Assembly (NCBI GenBank): GCA_033032175.1
Contig: CM065313.1
Span: 12,563,327-12,627,326, forward strand
DNA: 64,000 bases
Direction: 5' to 3'
Source: Saturnia japonica
Lineage: Eukaryota; Arthropoda; Insecta; Lepidoptera; Saturniidae
A program made the position numbers and the translations under genes. The notes beneath the pieces were generated by a model that was not told the DNA's origin, made no database searches, and saw nothing but the letters and a program-made list of their open reading frames with translations. Positions 43,816 through 55,900 of this stretch are shown piece by piece. Position 1 is the stretch's first letter. Every line of letters begins with the position of its first letter.

Positions 43816-44524
43816 CAATGGTAAAATGGTACAAAAGAGGTTTGTTTCCACGCAATAATGAATTTTATTACCTCACCAAAAAGGCACGATACAAAAACTT
43901 TTTAGACAACACTTATGATATTCTTTTACTGATTGATATTGTGTTAGGTTACTTTAGTCGTAGAAATGAAATTATTTCGGTTAGTGGCCTCTCTTTATAC
44001 AGTATGGTAATAACTGAATGATCAATGATGAGAAATTACATCATTTCCAGTACGTACAGAAGTAACAACAGAGGGCGCTAAAATGAGAACTCTAATAAAA
44101 TAAAATTACGTTACCAAAGTACAATTTTGCATTTTGTCACAAATACTCCCTAGACGGCGCTAAAATAAATATTTGTAAGTTGCAAATTCCAAAACTACAA
44201 AAGTAGGTACGAACATTGAAAAGTGAGAATTTTGAGATGTCAAACAAACTCCCTAGATAGTTCTGACAAGAGAGCGAAAATCTTGTCAGAAGATCACACT
44301 TTGTTTAGTTATTAGTTGGGAAAAGGCATCACAACAACCGTGGTGTTTTGTTGTTGTGCTATGGTTACATCACAATGTTTTCCTTCAATGCCAATGCCAA
44401 TGAAAATAAAATAAAACCACCATCCTTAAGTTGTGTTGAGGGTGTTAATTATAACTTAGTGAAAACAAAAACTTACTTGCAATATTATTATGACGTACAA
44501 GCATAATAATTATTTTATTTCTAA
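43816..44524. other. No recognised gene
   Basis: The short plus-strand frame at 43818-44021 has no known family. 44070-44170 has GAGGGCGCTAAAATGAGA and GACGGCGCTAAAATAAAT, two similar strings 90 bp apart. Confidence 0.35.
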
Positions 44525-44765
44525 CAGACTTCAAAGAGTAGGTTTTCCTTTCTAAATTATATATTATTTTTTATGGATTTTCAACTATACCTTCTTTGAT
44601 TATGAACCGATTTAGATGATTATTCTTTTTTTGGAAAGGGGATACCTCAAGGATGGTCTTATTTTAATTTCATTGGCATTGCACCTTGAACTTCGAAGAT
44701 ACACCAAAAAAATTCCTCAAAATCATTGAAGATGGTTTTCTTTTTTTGTTAAAAATTGTATTGTT
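44525..44765 (+). repeat. Rep-E interspersed repeat copy
   Basis: ACAGACTTCAAAGAGTAGGT, TATGAACCGATTTAGATGAT, AATTTCATTGGCATTGCACC and AAAAAATTCCTCAAAATCAT match 49005-49255 in order. Confidence 0.6.
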
Positions 44766-45664
44766 TTGTTATGAAGTAGCAAATAGGCGTGTATGTCACC
44801 TTATGTTACTTATCACTGAAGCCTAAACCTATTTATAGCCGACCTTTAAAAGGACCGTAAGCCTAACTGATGTCTGTCAGTAATAGATTCCTAGTTCTGA
44901 GGATTGAGATGAAATGCCTAGTTTGCCAGTGCGTGCTGCCAATCAAACCCTTTGGACCAGAATACAGTAGCTCAAGTACTGCTACCAACTAGCGGTAGAA
45001 ATATGTGTGGCGGTGATGCTTCCGAAATCGAACCTTGGACAAGTTCTATAATTCTTCACTAGACTATAATACGTAAATTAAACTGTTTTCCATTATTTCT
45101 GCCTATCCTCGCATTACTGTAAACACATATTTACGCATTAACTTTGAACATTAAAATATTAATAAGTAAATATTGTTATAAAATAAAGATCCTAACATTT
45201 GTAAGGGCCTCGTGATTTAACTCGTCTGCGACTTTAAAAAACAGAAGGGTGGCTGGGTTGGGGAGTCCTTTACCCGTGTCGTCGTCCACCCAAGGGTTGG
45301 GTCCGAGGGGACAAAACAGAAGAAAACGGTTATTAAAGTACAAGAGGTTAGCTACAAGATCTTTGTTTTTTTTATTAAATATTATTTGGGTTTTATAAGT
45401 TTCCATGCATTTCTAAGGCTGCGGGCGATTTGTTTTTCACCTGAAAAGAGGGAAATAAGTATATTTGTTAACAAAAAAGTTACCTGTGTACTTTTGTTAA
45501 AAAGTTTATTTCGTTCAAACTTCAGCAATTACGAAGAAATTAATTGAAATTATAACAATACATTTTGTACGTCAAGTGATTGAAGTATTAGCAATGAAAT
45601 GGCATTGCCTTTTACTTAAAAAAACTAAGATAAATTTAAACGGCAATCGTACATTTTTCTTCTC
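44766..45664. other. No recognised gene
   Basis: 45230-45330 is a more GC-rich block (GGTGGCTGGGTTGGGGAGTC). The minus-strand frame across it has no known family. The remainder is AT-rich. Confidence 0.35.
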
Positions 45665-45905
45665 TTTTAAAAATTGTACATAAGAGGGTGTCGAACAATC
45701 GATCACTTGTATTGTACATAAAATAATGCGTAAAAGTCCGTTCGTCACACCACTAGGCCAATTCGACGACTATCATAGTTGTGAAAATCAGGACTTACAT
45801 TAACCATGTATAAACGTATTCTATCTCATTTACTTGCAGGCTAAATCTTTTATATGTATGTGTTACTCTCGTTATAGTTCAACTTTTTCTTTTCAATACG
45901 TTTCA
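45665..45905 (-). repeat. Rep-F interspersed repeat copy
   Basis: Reverse complement of the 31950-32185 type: AAAATAATGCGTAAAAGTCC, GTTCGTCACACCACTAGGCC and GTGAAAATCAGGACTTACAT. Confidence 0.6.
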
Positions 45906-45989
45906 AATCAAAACTAAAAGAGGTTTTCACTTGAAAAATATATTGGACAAAACTACTCCAAGTAATCAGTGCATCGGCACTAAATCAGT

Positions 45990-46260
45990 CGATCAAGCTT
46001 TCATCTTAGATATCCAAGACGAAGTGAATCAGTTGAAACCGAGCTACGGAAACAAATGGTAGTGCTAATATTCCTCCCGGCCAATACGGCAGGCGTAATT
46101 TAATCCCGGCGCGGCGGGACATCCAGGGAAAATCTATAAATCTGCCGCCATTAGAACCAAGAACTCCCCGGGACTCTTATTTACTTCGGGCACAAATTCA
46201 GATGACAATGTTTTAGGGGAAGGCGCTGTGTAACTGCCCTACGTCCCGTATTAGGGCTGT
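45990..46260. other. GC-rich unique island, possible regulatory DNA
   Basis: The block contains CCCGGCCAATACGGCAGGCG, TTTAATCCCGGCGCGGCGGG and AACTCCCCGGGACTC, well above the local GC level. It has no copy in the window. A TAATCC site of the Otx/Bicoid type is present. A frame open to a stop at about 46063 has no start and no known family. Confidence 0.3.
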
Positions 46261-46806
46261 CCAATTTCAACAGAAACATTATTTAATCAATAAGTAGATA
46301 ATAATAATAATTTAAAAATATGGATGCGTGTACTTATATAATATACTCGCTACAGAAGTTATACTTCTTTGAATAGTTGCACTCATAACTTCAAAAATAC
46401 ATTAAATGAAAACAAAGAAATATTTAAAACGACTTTAGATTGCCTTATGTGTGCCTTATCAATGTTTTAATTAATATGTACGATTTACTGAGTTCATTTT
46501 AAAAGATCCATGGAGAAAGCTACTTATCAATTTGTTTAGCGTTGTCTTGAGCTGTAAATGGAGAATGAGTTCGGTATAGGAAAAAATTGAACTTGAAGAA
46601 AATTGTATCTACTGTAATTGTGTTTTGTTAGACGTATGTAACAATGAATCGATTTTATCACGATAATTTTACGTAAAAAGATTGAAAAATCAATATTAAA
46701 ACAATTCATGACACACTATAAAAGTTATCTTGCTTCTGTTTGCCTTCCTGAATCTCTTATGTAAGAAAAAAATGAATAATATTCAGGGCTTCAATTGTGC
46801 AGAGGC
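46261..46806. other. AT-rich, no recognised feature
   Basis: No repeat or coding match seen. Confidence 0.35.
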
Positions 46807-47027
46807 TTTTGACGTGACAACGTCTTATAAATTGGTTTGCCGGGTGACACTTCAAGAAACTGCGTTACGCTCCGCTCACGTTATGCGCTCACAATGAGAG
46901 CGAGTGAGAGGCACGCGTCCCTTCCACTCGGGCATGGTTAGCCCGCCTAAGAGCGAGAGAGACAGACATAAAGTCGTTGTCACGTAAAACTTTCGCCCGT
47001 ATACCGACTTTACAGGCAACCAATTTT
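46807..47027 (+). repeat. 220-bp GC-rich repeat, copy 1
   Basis: It runs from TTTGACGTGACAACGTCTTA to ACAGGCAACCAATTTTT and includes GCGTTACGCTCCGCTCACGT. It reads as identical, base for base, to the reverse complement of 51250-51472. Internal partial inverted ends (GACGTGACAACG near the start, CGTTGTCACGTA near 46974) hint at a small DNA transposon. No coding frame. Confidence 0.8.
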
Positions 47028-47439
47028 TTTTAATACCGAGTCATCTATTTTGCTTGGTGTAGTTTCTGGCTATAGTAAGTAATTAATAACCTAAATATAT
47101 CCATGCTGTCAAATTCTATACAGTCAATCTAATGAGATAGGTAATAATGAAAGCTCGTAATAAGTGACAACCATAACAGAGCTCGTGCCCGCCACCCCCG
47201 TCAATTACCATCCCTGACCGATCCGAGGCGAGACTTATTGACGGACTGTTCGCTTTAAATCGCTGTCTCTTTGTATACATACGAAGTAAGCGACTTAGTG
47301 TTATTCTATTCTTTGTTTCTTATACTCATCATTTAATTTCACACTTTATATCAGAGGTGAATAAAGAGATATTGTGTTTATTACGCAGTAGTTATTTGCA
47401 TCTGGCAATTTTATTTTTACTAATACTATTAACAATCTT
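47028..47439. other. Spacer, no recognised feature
   Basis: 47160-47260 has mixed composition (GCCCGCCACCCCCGTCAATT) with no assigned content. Confidence 0.35.
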
Positions 47440-47995
47440 AAAGCCTATCATTAGAGGAATGACATATGTGACTGGCTTCGCTCACGTGGACTATAAAATG
47501 CTCGCGCGAATTTTGATACCCCGCACCCGGCTTTTTTAAAGACAAAAATGCTTATTGTGGGTGTTTCTTAGAAGATAGACTCTCTCAGACTTTTTTGTAG
47601 GTCTTTTTAATGCCTACAATGATGTAGTACATTAATTTGCTATATATTTTTTGGTTTACTCAGCTTAAGCCATTTAAGCACCCGAATTGATTCACCATGA
47701 CCAGTTTTTTTTATTTGTGCGGAACACTAATTCTTTTTCTAAAATAAAAGTTACTAAGTTACTCCCTATATCATCAGTTATCTATCAGTGAAAGTCCCGT
47801 CAAAATTGGTCCAACCGTTTCGGAGATTACCCGGAACAAACAGACAGACAGACAGAAAAACATTTGAAAAATGGGCTTTTTGTTATATGTATCGTATATA
47901 CTTTCATATGCATTTAGTAAAAAACTTTTATTTTGACATTACAAACAGACACTTCAATTTTAATTATTGTATAGATATAGATTGATGATTATTAT
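47440..47995 (+). repeat. Rep-D interspersed repeat, longest copy
   Basis: Runs from ATTAGAGGAATGACATATGT through TTCGCTCACGTGGAC, CTTATTGTGGGTGTTTCTTA, AAGTCCCGTCAAAATTGGTC, CCGTTTCGGAGATTACCCGG, a GACA tetranucleotide run at about 47839-47856, and ACAAACAGACACTTCAATTT. It is noncoding. Confidence 0.65.
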
Positions 47996-49004
47996 TAAAT
48001 CATAATATTACAATTTCTGGGCGACCGAGCTTTGCTCGGTGTCTTAAAAAGACACGTATCTAGGTATACTTAGAATGTAAAACATTATCTAAATGCAAAG
48101 TTTCATTGAAATCGTTGGAGCCGTTTCCGAGAAACCAATAACATAGTACAAGAATTGCTCACTTAATATAATAAGATTAATTTTAACTATTTCGAGTAAT
48201 AAGTAAATTTTGAAACTTACAGACCATGTAACATTGACCAATAATTGAATCTAAATAAATCCAATTAATACGTATCATTTTCCTACTATGAAGATAAAAT
48301 AATAAATTTCACTCCTACTCTGAATCAAGACATATGTAACTTTTACAAGCTTAAAATGTTGAATACAGTTATGTGAGTAAAACAACGCAAACATACGCAA
48401 AGATTACAAAGAGACCAACGTGTGTCACCCTAAGTGCAAAGCGGAGAGTAGAGAGGGTCGGACAGGGAATCATTTCACGTATGATACACCAAAAGCTCAA
48501 TCGAAACGATGTATTACGCCAATATGAGCCGCGTCGCGACGCACTGCTCCGTGGCGGCCGCTAATCCAGTTATACATAGATGAGTGTGCATTTTATATAC
48601 TCCGTGCAATTCTCTGTTCACACTATTCTGTGACGAATATAAAGTGATCCTTTTTCAGACGCTAATCACAAAATTATGAGAGTTAAATTTTACATATTGT
48701 AACGAAGTTGCTTGTTAAATAAACATCTTGTTTTATTGTGGTGAAGATAGTCGCTCGGTGTTATTCGATAGTAAAGCTAGCTGCGGTAGCAGTTCGGATA
48801 CTACTTGTACGAATAGTGTGATGTAGGTAAATGACAGTCAAGACGGTGACAATACATACAGTGACAGTCTTTGCTTGCTAAACCTCTTGTTTTATTATGT
48901 TGAAAATAGTCACAGTCGAGGTCATGTTTTAAAATACTGCTTATGTGTAATCTTAAAATAAACTACAAATGTTAAAATATTTCATTTTATTTTTTATTTC
49001 AGTT
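47996..49004. other. Mixed sequence with an LTR-like segment at 48360-48840
   Basis: 48420-48840 is more GC-rich and has TATATACTCC (about 48595), AAATAAACATCTTGTTTTAT (about 48717) and a TTGTTTTATTATGTTG echo at 48885. This is the sort of layout seen in solo LTRs, but no matching second LTR or target duplication was found. Confidence 0.3.
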
Positions 49005-49255
49005 ATTTTTAACCGTCTTCAAAAAAAAACTGAGGTTACTCAATTCTAGTGTATATTTTTTATGGATGTTCAGCCATAACTTCTTAGTCTATGAACTGAT
49101 TTGGATGATTCTTTTTTTATTAGGTAGAGGATACCACAAAGGTGATTGATTACATTTGAATTTCATTGGCATTGGAATGCGAACTTCGAAGATACACTAC
49201 AAAACTTCTCAAAATCATTGAAGCTAGTTTTCCTTTTTTGTTAAAAATTGTCTTG
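49005..49255 (+). repeat. Rep-E interspersed repeat copy
   Basis: TTAACCGTCTTCAAAAAAAA, TTCAGCCATAACTTCTTAGT, TGATTTGGATGATTC and GAAGATACACTACAAAACTT match 44525-44765. Confidence 0.6.
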
Positions 49256-51249
49256 TTTATTATATTGTTTATTTTAATGTCATTAATCCTACTAATATAA
49301 TAAATGTGAAAGTGTGTATGTTTTGATGTTTATTACTCAATCACGCAATTTTCGGCAGACAGATAGTCTATGACCTGGGATAACACATAGGGTACTTTTT
49401 ATCCCGGTAAAAGTCATAGTTTAACCAGTATTATCCTACAAATATAATAAATGTAAAGTTTGTATGTTTGTTGTTTGTATGGTTGTAAGTTTTATAGGGA
49501 CGGTTAATGTGTTGGATTCATATTGGCATATAATGAAAATACCATACAAACAGTGATAAACCCATGCATGATTTTCTTTTCGTATGTCGTGTTCCGTGTT
49601 CCGAGATCTATCTGTGTATATCCAATAATATGAAAACGAAATCGCGGGTACTAGCTATTTAGAAATAATTAGAAGTCTGTTTGCAGGAATGTAGTTCTGT
49701 TGTTATAGTATTCAAAATCTGTATGATCCCACTCTTTTGTAAGTAATGTCTATCTATACCAATATTATAAAGAGGAAAGATTTGTCCGTGTTTGTCTTAT
49801 AAAATTAACACAAGTGAAACCGTGGGGCACAGCTAGTTAATAATATGTTCATAAGTAATGTAGGTATGTATTTTATTGTATTTACAGTAGAAATTAGTAA
49901 GCCTTATACTAATAATTGTGACTTAAAAAATATAATTGAAAAATATTTATTATCCTAACTCCCTTTACTGATTAACATAGCGCAATAGTAAAAATAATAT
50001 TTTGTTGAATTTATTAATATACTAGTTCCCATTTGGTAGGACGCCCTCCAAAAATATAAGTCACGAATTAAAACTATAACGCGCTTAGTTAACATCATGG
50101 TGGTAAGTACTGCACTATAAAGCATCAATATTTCATAGGGTCGCTCAATATCGGCGGTTTAAACTGGCCGAGTCGTTATTGCACATGTGAACTTTATGGG
50201 GACTAACCCCCTGTACATAAATTTCGCGAAAGTGCACCGCTTTTATGAATAGGTAAAATGTGTTTCGACACAATGTATTGATTTTGCAGATTCCCGGTTC
50301 GCTTACATGAATGTGTAATATATTAATTACAGATTAAAAAGCTACGTCGACTCACTTTTTAGTTATGTTTTTTGATATTATTAATATTCTTCTTCATATT
50401 AGGTGATGGTGTGGGTCAAGATCGTAACATGCATAGTGGTGAAACTGTGCAGCTGCCGGAACACATAAGTGCTTGACGAAATATTTACAACTTGAGGGTG
50501 GTAGTTAGCCAGGCAGGCATTAGCAAATGTTCTACCATCATGATATGGTTTCATTGCGATGTTTTCCGTTACCGAAATCTCAGAATCATTGCTGAAATTC
50601 GAACGCACGTCGATCAACGCAGCGTCTATACACGCACACAAAAAAACAAACTGTTTCGTATCGTAAAAAGATTACATTGGTTTTCTCGTGGCAAATATCG
50701 CGAGAATAAATTAAATAATATTTTTGGGCATTATAATTAAATTAATACATTTAATTTTACGTTCCTAAAAAATATGTAAACTTACAGTGTACAATAAAAA
50801 CAAAATAAACATTTTTTTTATAATTATGGCTGCTGCCAATATAGGCAATTTTGCCAATATCAAGTGGAAAACATTAATAAATGAGCACTACGTGAAGTGA
50901 GGAGTGCGTAAAGCGTAGACGTTCCTTGCAGCTTCTTAAAATTTCATATGGCTTTTACTCGGTATCTTATCGGGCCTTTATGCCGAGCGATTAGACTGTG
51001 TGAACGGTCTGACCGTCTAAGCGAGAATTCTCCTGCTGCTTGTGCACTATGTACACCATATAAACACCTTTCCACTCAGTCCGAATAGGAGGGTAGTTAT
51101 GAATATCCACTTAAGAGAATACCGCAATAAGACAAAAAAAACTCGACGATGAAACAGAACCAGCCTAAATTTCTGTTATACCTGGTAAAAATCGAATACA
51201 CTGCCTGATTGGCTTATTATACACTACTACACCGCTTAACTAAAAAGAG
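49256..51249. other. AT-rich, scattered short repeat motifs
   Basis: ATCCTACTAATATAATAAAT near 49286 and a similar string near 49432 are typical insect repeat ends. 49810-49840 carries the reverse of the CTGTGCCCCACGG motif. 50400-50640 is mixed sequence with frames open on both strands but no known family. Confidence 0.35.
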
Positions 51250-51472
51250 AAAAAATTGGTTGCCTGTAAAGTCGGTATACGGGCGAAAGTTTTACGTGAC
51301 AACGACTTTATGTCTGTCTCTCTCGCTCTTAGGCGGGCTAACCATGCCCGAGTGGAAGGGACGCGTGCCTCTCACTCGCTCTCATTGTGAGCGCATAACG
51401 TGAGCGGAGCGTAACGCAGTTTCTTGAAGTGTCACCCGGCAAACCAATTTATAAGACGTTGTCACGTCAAAA
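51250..51472 (-). repeat. 220-bp GC-rich repeat, copy 2
   Basis: Reverse-orientation copy of 46807-47027, read as identical throughout. The two copies are 4.2 kb apart. Confidence 0.8.
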
Positions 51473-51929
51473 ATGACCAAATGGATTTTGACTACACATA
51501 TTAGTTCTATTAAGAAAAAACACTTGAAAGGATAATTTAAGAGAAAAGTGGTACCAAAATGAATGACTCAAATTTTGTGACAAATTATGGGCCTTTGTTG
51601 AGAAATAAATATACGTATGCTAAAACAGCAAGCAGTGTGCAGGGATTGTCACAATCATCTCGTGTTCATAATACGGTCCCCTTTCAATCTTCAGTATAAT
51701 AAATAAAAGGGGCAATAAAAAATACGAGGAGGAACAGCCAGCGGTGGCGCCCTCACGATTCTAACCTATAATCAACATCATTGTGGAGTATTTTCTGCGT
51801 TGTTTGTTATGAGATGCCATCTTCCTTTCCGTTTGCGATTATTTAGATAATAATATTAGACATTTCTTGTCTTATTATGAATCAATAACTATTAAACACT
51901 TTTTAAATGTTTACTTTAATTAACACTAG
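51473..51929. other. No recognised feature
   Basis: AT-rich. No coding or repeat match noted. Confidence 0.35.
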
Positions 51930-52310
51930 CCTTGACCAGTGACTTTGTCTACGTGGACTTCAGAATTGGGTTTTACCCGGATAAAAATTATCTTATGTGT
52001 TAATCCAGATTATAATATTTATATCTGTGTGCCAAATTGCATTCAAATCTGTTCAGCCGTTTTTGCGTGGTTGAGTAACAAACATCTAAACATACAAACT
52101 TTCGAATTTATAATAAGATACTGGCTGTGCCCCACGGTTTCACTCGTTAAATAGAAAAAAAAATCTGGATAGGTTCTAGCGGTATGAAATATACTTCACG
52201 GCCTATTGTCATACCTCGTAACAAATATACATTTTAAAAAATTATAAAAATCGGTACAGCCGTTTCGGAGGAGTGCGACCACAAACACCGTGACACGAGA
52301 TTTTTATGTT
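51930..52310 (+). repeat. Rep-D-like remnant with CTGTGCCCCACGG motif
   Basis: GACTTTGTCTACGTGGACTT, GCCGTTTTTGCGTGGTTGAG, CTGGCTGTGCCCCACGG and GTACAGCCGTTTCGGAGG belong to the same style of repeat as Rep-D, possibly two abutting fragments. Confidence 0.45.
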
Positions 52311-53154
52311 AAGTAAACTGAAAGTATGTGCTTTTCTAAAAAAAAATTACCAAGTAATAAATATGTTTAGGTTTTGGAGTTAAGAAACAAAATTTTAGAA
52401 ACCATATATGAAGTACATAATTTATATTTTTTGTTTTATTTCTATTTTATATTGAACTGAATAGTTAATAATAATAACAAATAAATTTCTTTCACAGTAT
52501 TAAATTATTAAGAGTTGAGTATTTTTATTGTCTTCTTGGATAACTCATGTTGTGTCGACATGGCTTAAAATTGATAAACTAAGGAAGAGGGCAGGCTCTC
52601 AAATGTAGCTAAGGAAACCTAAATGCTTAGGGAGAATTTTTAACTTGTTGGTAGCTAGTTAGAAAATATCCTATAACCGAGTTCTACAATACAATGTGTG
52701 TTCCTTCCCTGGATTCGAAGCCATATAATTCGACGCAGTGTCTAATATATCACCGGTTTAGATGTTCGTTTTAGTGATATGTTAGAACAACTCTTGTAAC
52801 TAATAATTATCAATCGTTATTACCTTCATGATTTAAACGATACTATTAAAATGTATTACGTTTCCGTCTGATATTTTCTAATTTGGACAGATAGATCTAG
52901 TATTCGTAAATTGAATGAATGCTTGTTGTGTCGTCTAAGTGAGAAAATAATAAAAATTATATTAAAGCCAGTACTTTTTTATTAATTTTTAAAACACCTT
53001 ACCTCGATAAAAAAAATCTAAAACTTAATTTTTCTCATAAATGGTTCACTTTCGCTCAGAGACTCATACGGTCTAATTCTATCTAAAACTTCCTAACAGG
53101 AATAGGTCGATTAACCAGAGAATCTGTACAAAAAAGTGAGTACAAATACTTTCA
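52311..53154. other. AT-rich, no recognised feature
   Basis: No coding or repeat match noted. Confidence 0.35.
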
Positions 53155-53720
53155 TTGCTATTACATGGTTTTAACGTAAATTGGAATCGATATAATTAAT
53201 AAAATTGAACTTTTGGCTTGTAATGTCAAAATAATAGCTTTTTACTAAATTGATATGAAAGTATATACCATACATGTAACAAAAAAGACAATTTTTAAAA
53301 TGTTTGTCTGCCAGTTGGTTCCGGGAAATCTCCGAAACGGTTACACCGATTTTCATAGATAGATTTCCAACAGATAGCTGATGTTATAAGGAGTAACTTA
53401 GGCTACATTTGTTTTAGAAAAAGAATTAGGGTTCCACACAAATAAAAAAAAAAGCTAGTCATGGTTAACCAATTCGGGCGGTTAAATGGCTTACGTTGAA
53501 TAAACCTGAGATATGATAAATTAATGTACTTAACATTATTGTAGAGATTTAAAAAAACCTACAAAAGCAGGTAGGCAGAAAAAATTCAGCAAGAGTATAT
53601 CTTTTAAGGAATACCCTTAATAAGTATTTTTGTCTTCAAAATAACCGGAAGCGGGAAGAAAGATTCCTGCGTGTTCCCGATCGATGGCATTCTGTGGTCC
53701 GCGGACACGACTAGTTTACA
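53155..53720 (-). repeat. Rep-D interspersed repeat copy
   Basis: Reverse of 47440-47995: GGGAAATCTCCGAAACGGTT, AGATAGCTGATGTTATAAGG, GTTTTAGAAAAAGAATTAG and AATAAGTATTTTTGTCTTC, ending in GTGGTCCGCGGACACGACTA. Confidence 0.6.
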
Positions 53721-54414
53721 ATAAAAATAAAGTTAATTTAATTTAATATGCATTAAAAAAACTAAAGCTATGAATGTTTTTTTATTGTCCATAAAGGCTT
53801 ACGTTTTATTAATGGAATGCAAGTGTAATACATCAATAAAAGAAGCACAACTTCGCATATATAAAGTGTACCTAAGCCGCCATGTGCAGCCACCCTCTAT
53901 GGAAGACAGATATTATGTAAAAACCTAACGCGACTCTCTTCAATCAATACGCGTTACTAGATGATGTAAAAGCTTTTCTTATCTATATAAATCGAAATAT
54001 AACTTTATGCATCAACATATAAAGTCTAAATTCATTCAACAGATACTGAGATTTTTTCTCATAACGTTGTGAACAACAAATACCTTGTCGTACAATATTC
54101 GTTCTTAAACTAACGGTTTAGAGTACAACAGCGTCACGTCATCCCAAAGGGACCGCGGAAGAGTTAGTTTTTTTTGTGAATATGAAAAATATGAGCCCCC
54201 TTTTACAATCCCATTGTATCCGATATTGATCCCCATAATAGTTTGAGTTGGCTGGTCCATGGTGTCTCAATACTGAGGGATGAGGTGATGAATGTTTGGC
54301 TATTTGATGTTTTTATAGACTCTTTAGTTGATTGAGGGTTAAACATATGGACAGTTTTTCTTATGAACCGCCGATAAGAACTATGCACGACCTGGAATGC
54401 CAAATAACGCATTA
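53721..54414. other. No recognised gene
   Basis: The 107-codon minus-strand frame at 54203-54526 runs into Rep-B sequence and matches no known family. Confidence 0.35.
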
Positions 54415-54640
54415 CAAGCGCAGTACAATCCATCGCCGATCGTCTGGCCAAACAATATGTCACTCTAGAGAGTTTTTCACCATGTGTATGGTGGTCGCGA
54501 TCAGTTCGAGTACAGATCTCTACCACCCTGCTTGATTACTGAATTCATACTGACTGATGTCGGAATGCGACAAGCCTGAGTGTGCCTTCATAGTGGGGTT
54601 TCACCTAGTGTATGGTAGTTGCAATCCAGTCAGACACAAC
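54415..54640 (+). repeat. Rep-B dimeric repeat copy
   Basis: ATGTGTATGGTGGTCGCGAT near 54482 and GTGTATGGTAGTTGCAATCC near 54609 show two units about 127 bp apart, with CATACTGACTGATGTCGGAA between them. Confidence 0.55.
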
Positions 54641-55669
54641 TGTCGAGCCTTACCGCTCAATGACTCGGTGGTTCCGAGTTTCTCTTATAAGTGTCAGCTT
54701 ATAGATAATTACCATCAGATTTATGTAAGTAGAAATTACTGCAGACATTATTAAACTACAATTGGTGGTAGTTTATTGAAATTGTTTACTTTTACTAACA
54801 AATATTATTAAATTTGACCGCCGTATAACGTTAAAATCTCACATAGAATTACGTCACAAAAATTTTGACTGAAAAAAAAAAAAACAGAATATGTACTTCA
54901 TAAAAAATTAATAACATCGTTATTACTTTTATACTTAATAACAAGTTTCGTATTGTACCCAATAACTCGAAAAATGCGTAAACCACAATAATGTTATGTT
55001 ATTTACCTAAATAAACAATAACAATCTAGTCTATCATTAACGAGATGCAGTTAAAGTCACGTCCATTAGTTCAAATAAAATACTTACGTAATAAATTCAT
55101 TGCTTTACCCATCCGTGGAATGCGGCAAGTAAGTTTTACTTGATTTTGAATTCATTCAAGGCGGATAGATGGCGACAGTGTGACATTATCAAATTATATT
55201 TTTGAACAATTTGATAAATAAATTATTTTTTTATACAATCATGATACGTTATTAAGAATGCATGTAATTATGCTACTGGCGGAACAAGTTTTTTGCAAAA
55301 ATAATTCATTTTTAAATGTTTAGTACTTTTATTAGTAACCATTGTTATAAATATCCTAAAATACTATTTTTATAGGTGGCTCTACCGGAATCTTGTTTGA
55401 GTTATTCCGGTTTTTGAAATTATTTTTGTCATTACCTTTTATAATGTACAAGAATAATTTGAAGTTCGTGACGCTGAATCGCTGGAAAAATATATAATTG
55501 TACATTTTTACTTTAGATTTATAAGTACATAAGTTTTTTTTTTATGTATTTATCATCTTGGCTGTAAATAGATTTTATTGGAGTATTATTTAAAATGTAA
55601 TATATGTATTATGTGTCAATCTAATAATTAAACTACAGTTAGGATGGCGTAATGCATAATAACGTTTGC
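54641..55669. other. AT-rich, no recognised feature
   Basis: No coding or repeat match noted. Confidence 0.4.
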
Positions 55670-55900
55670 AATTGCAAAACTAGCGTATCGCGCACTACGG
55701 CGGCGCGGCGTCGCGGCGCGGCGCGCTGAGAGCTCGGGGCCTCACGGTCGCGCCCGGCAAGGGGTGGATTCGGCCTCGAAGGCTGCGGTGCCCGTAAGCT
55801 ACGTAGTGTTACGTAACCGCGTAACGGGCCGATCGTTGACCCCGCGACGACCTGCGCGAGCGCCTATCGTCGCCCTGCTCGACCGACTTCATTCATAGAG
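55670..55900. promoter_or_regulatory. CpG-rich island, candidate host promoter region
   Basis: This is the most GC- and CpG-rich stretch of the window (GGCGGCGCGGCGTCGCGGCG), set in very AT-rich DNA. One plus-strand frame is open for about 70 codons across it (55690-55899) but lacks an ATG. A palindromic TACGTAGTGTTACGTAACCG segment lies at about 55800. It could be a promoter or noncoding first exon of a host gene, or a GC-rich element fragment. It has no copy in the window. Confidence 0.35.

Noticed and set aside
47839..47856. GACA repeats as a CRISPR-like or minisatellite array
   Set aside because: This is a short tetranucleotide run that is part of Rep-D and is also seen in weaker form at about 11020.
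54203..54526. 107-codon minus-strand gene
   Set aside because: It runs into Rep-B sequence, has no recognisable domain and is likely chance.
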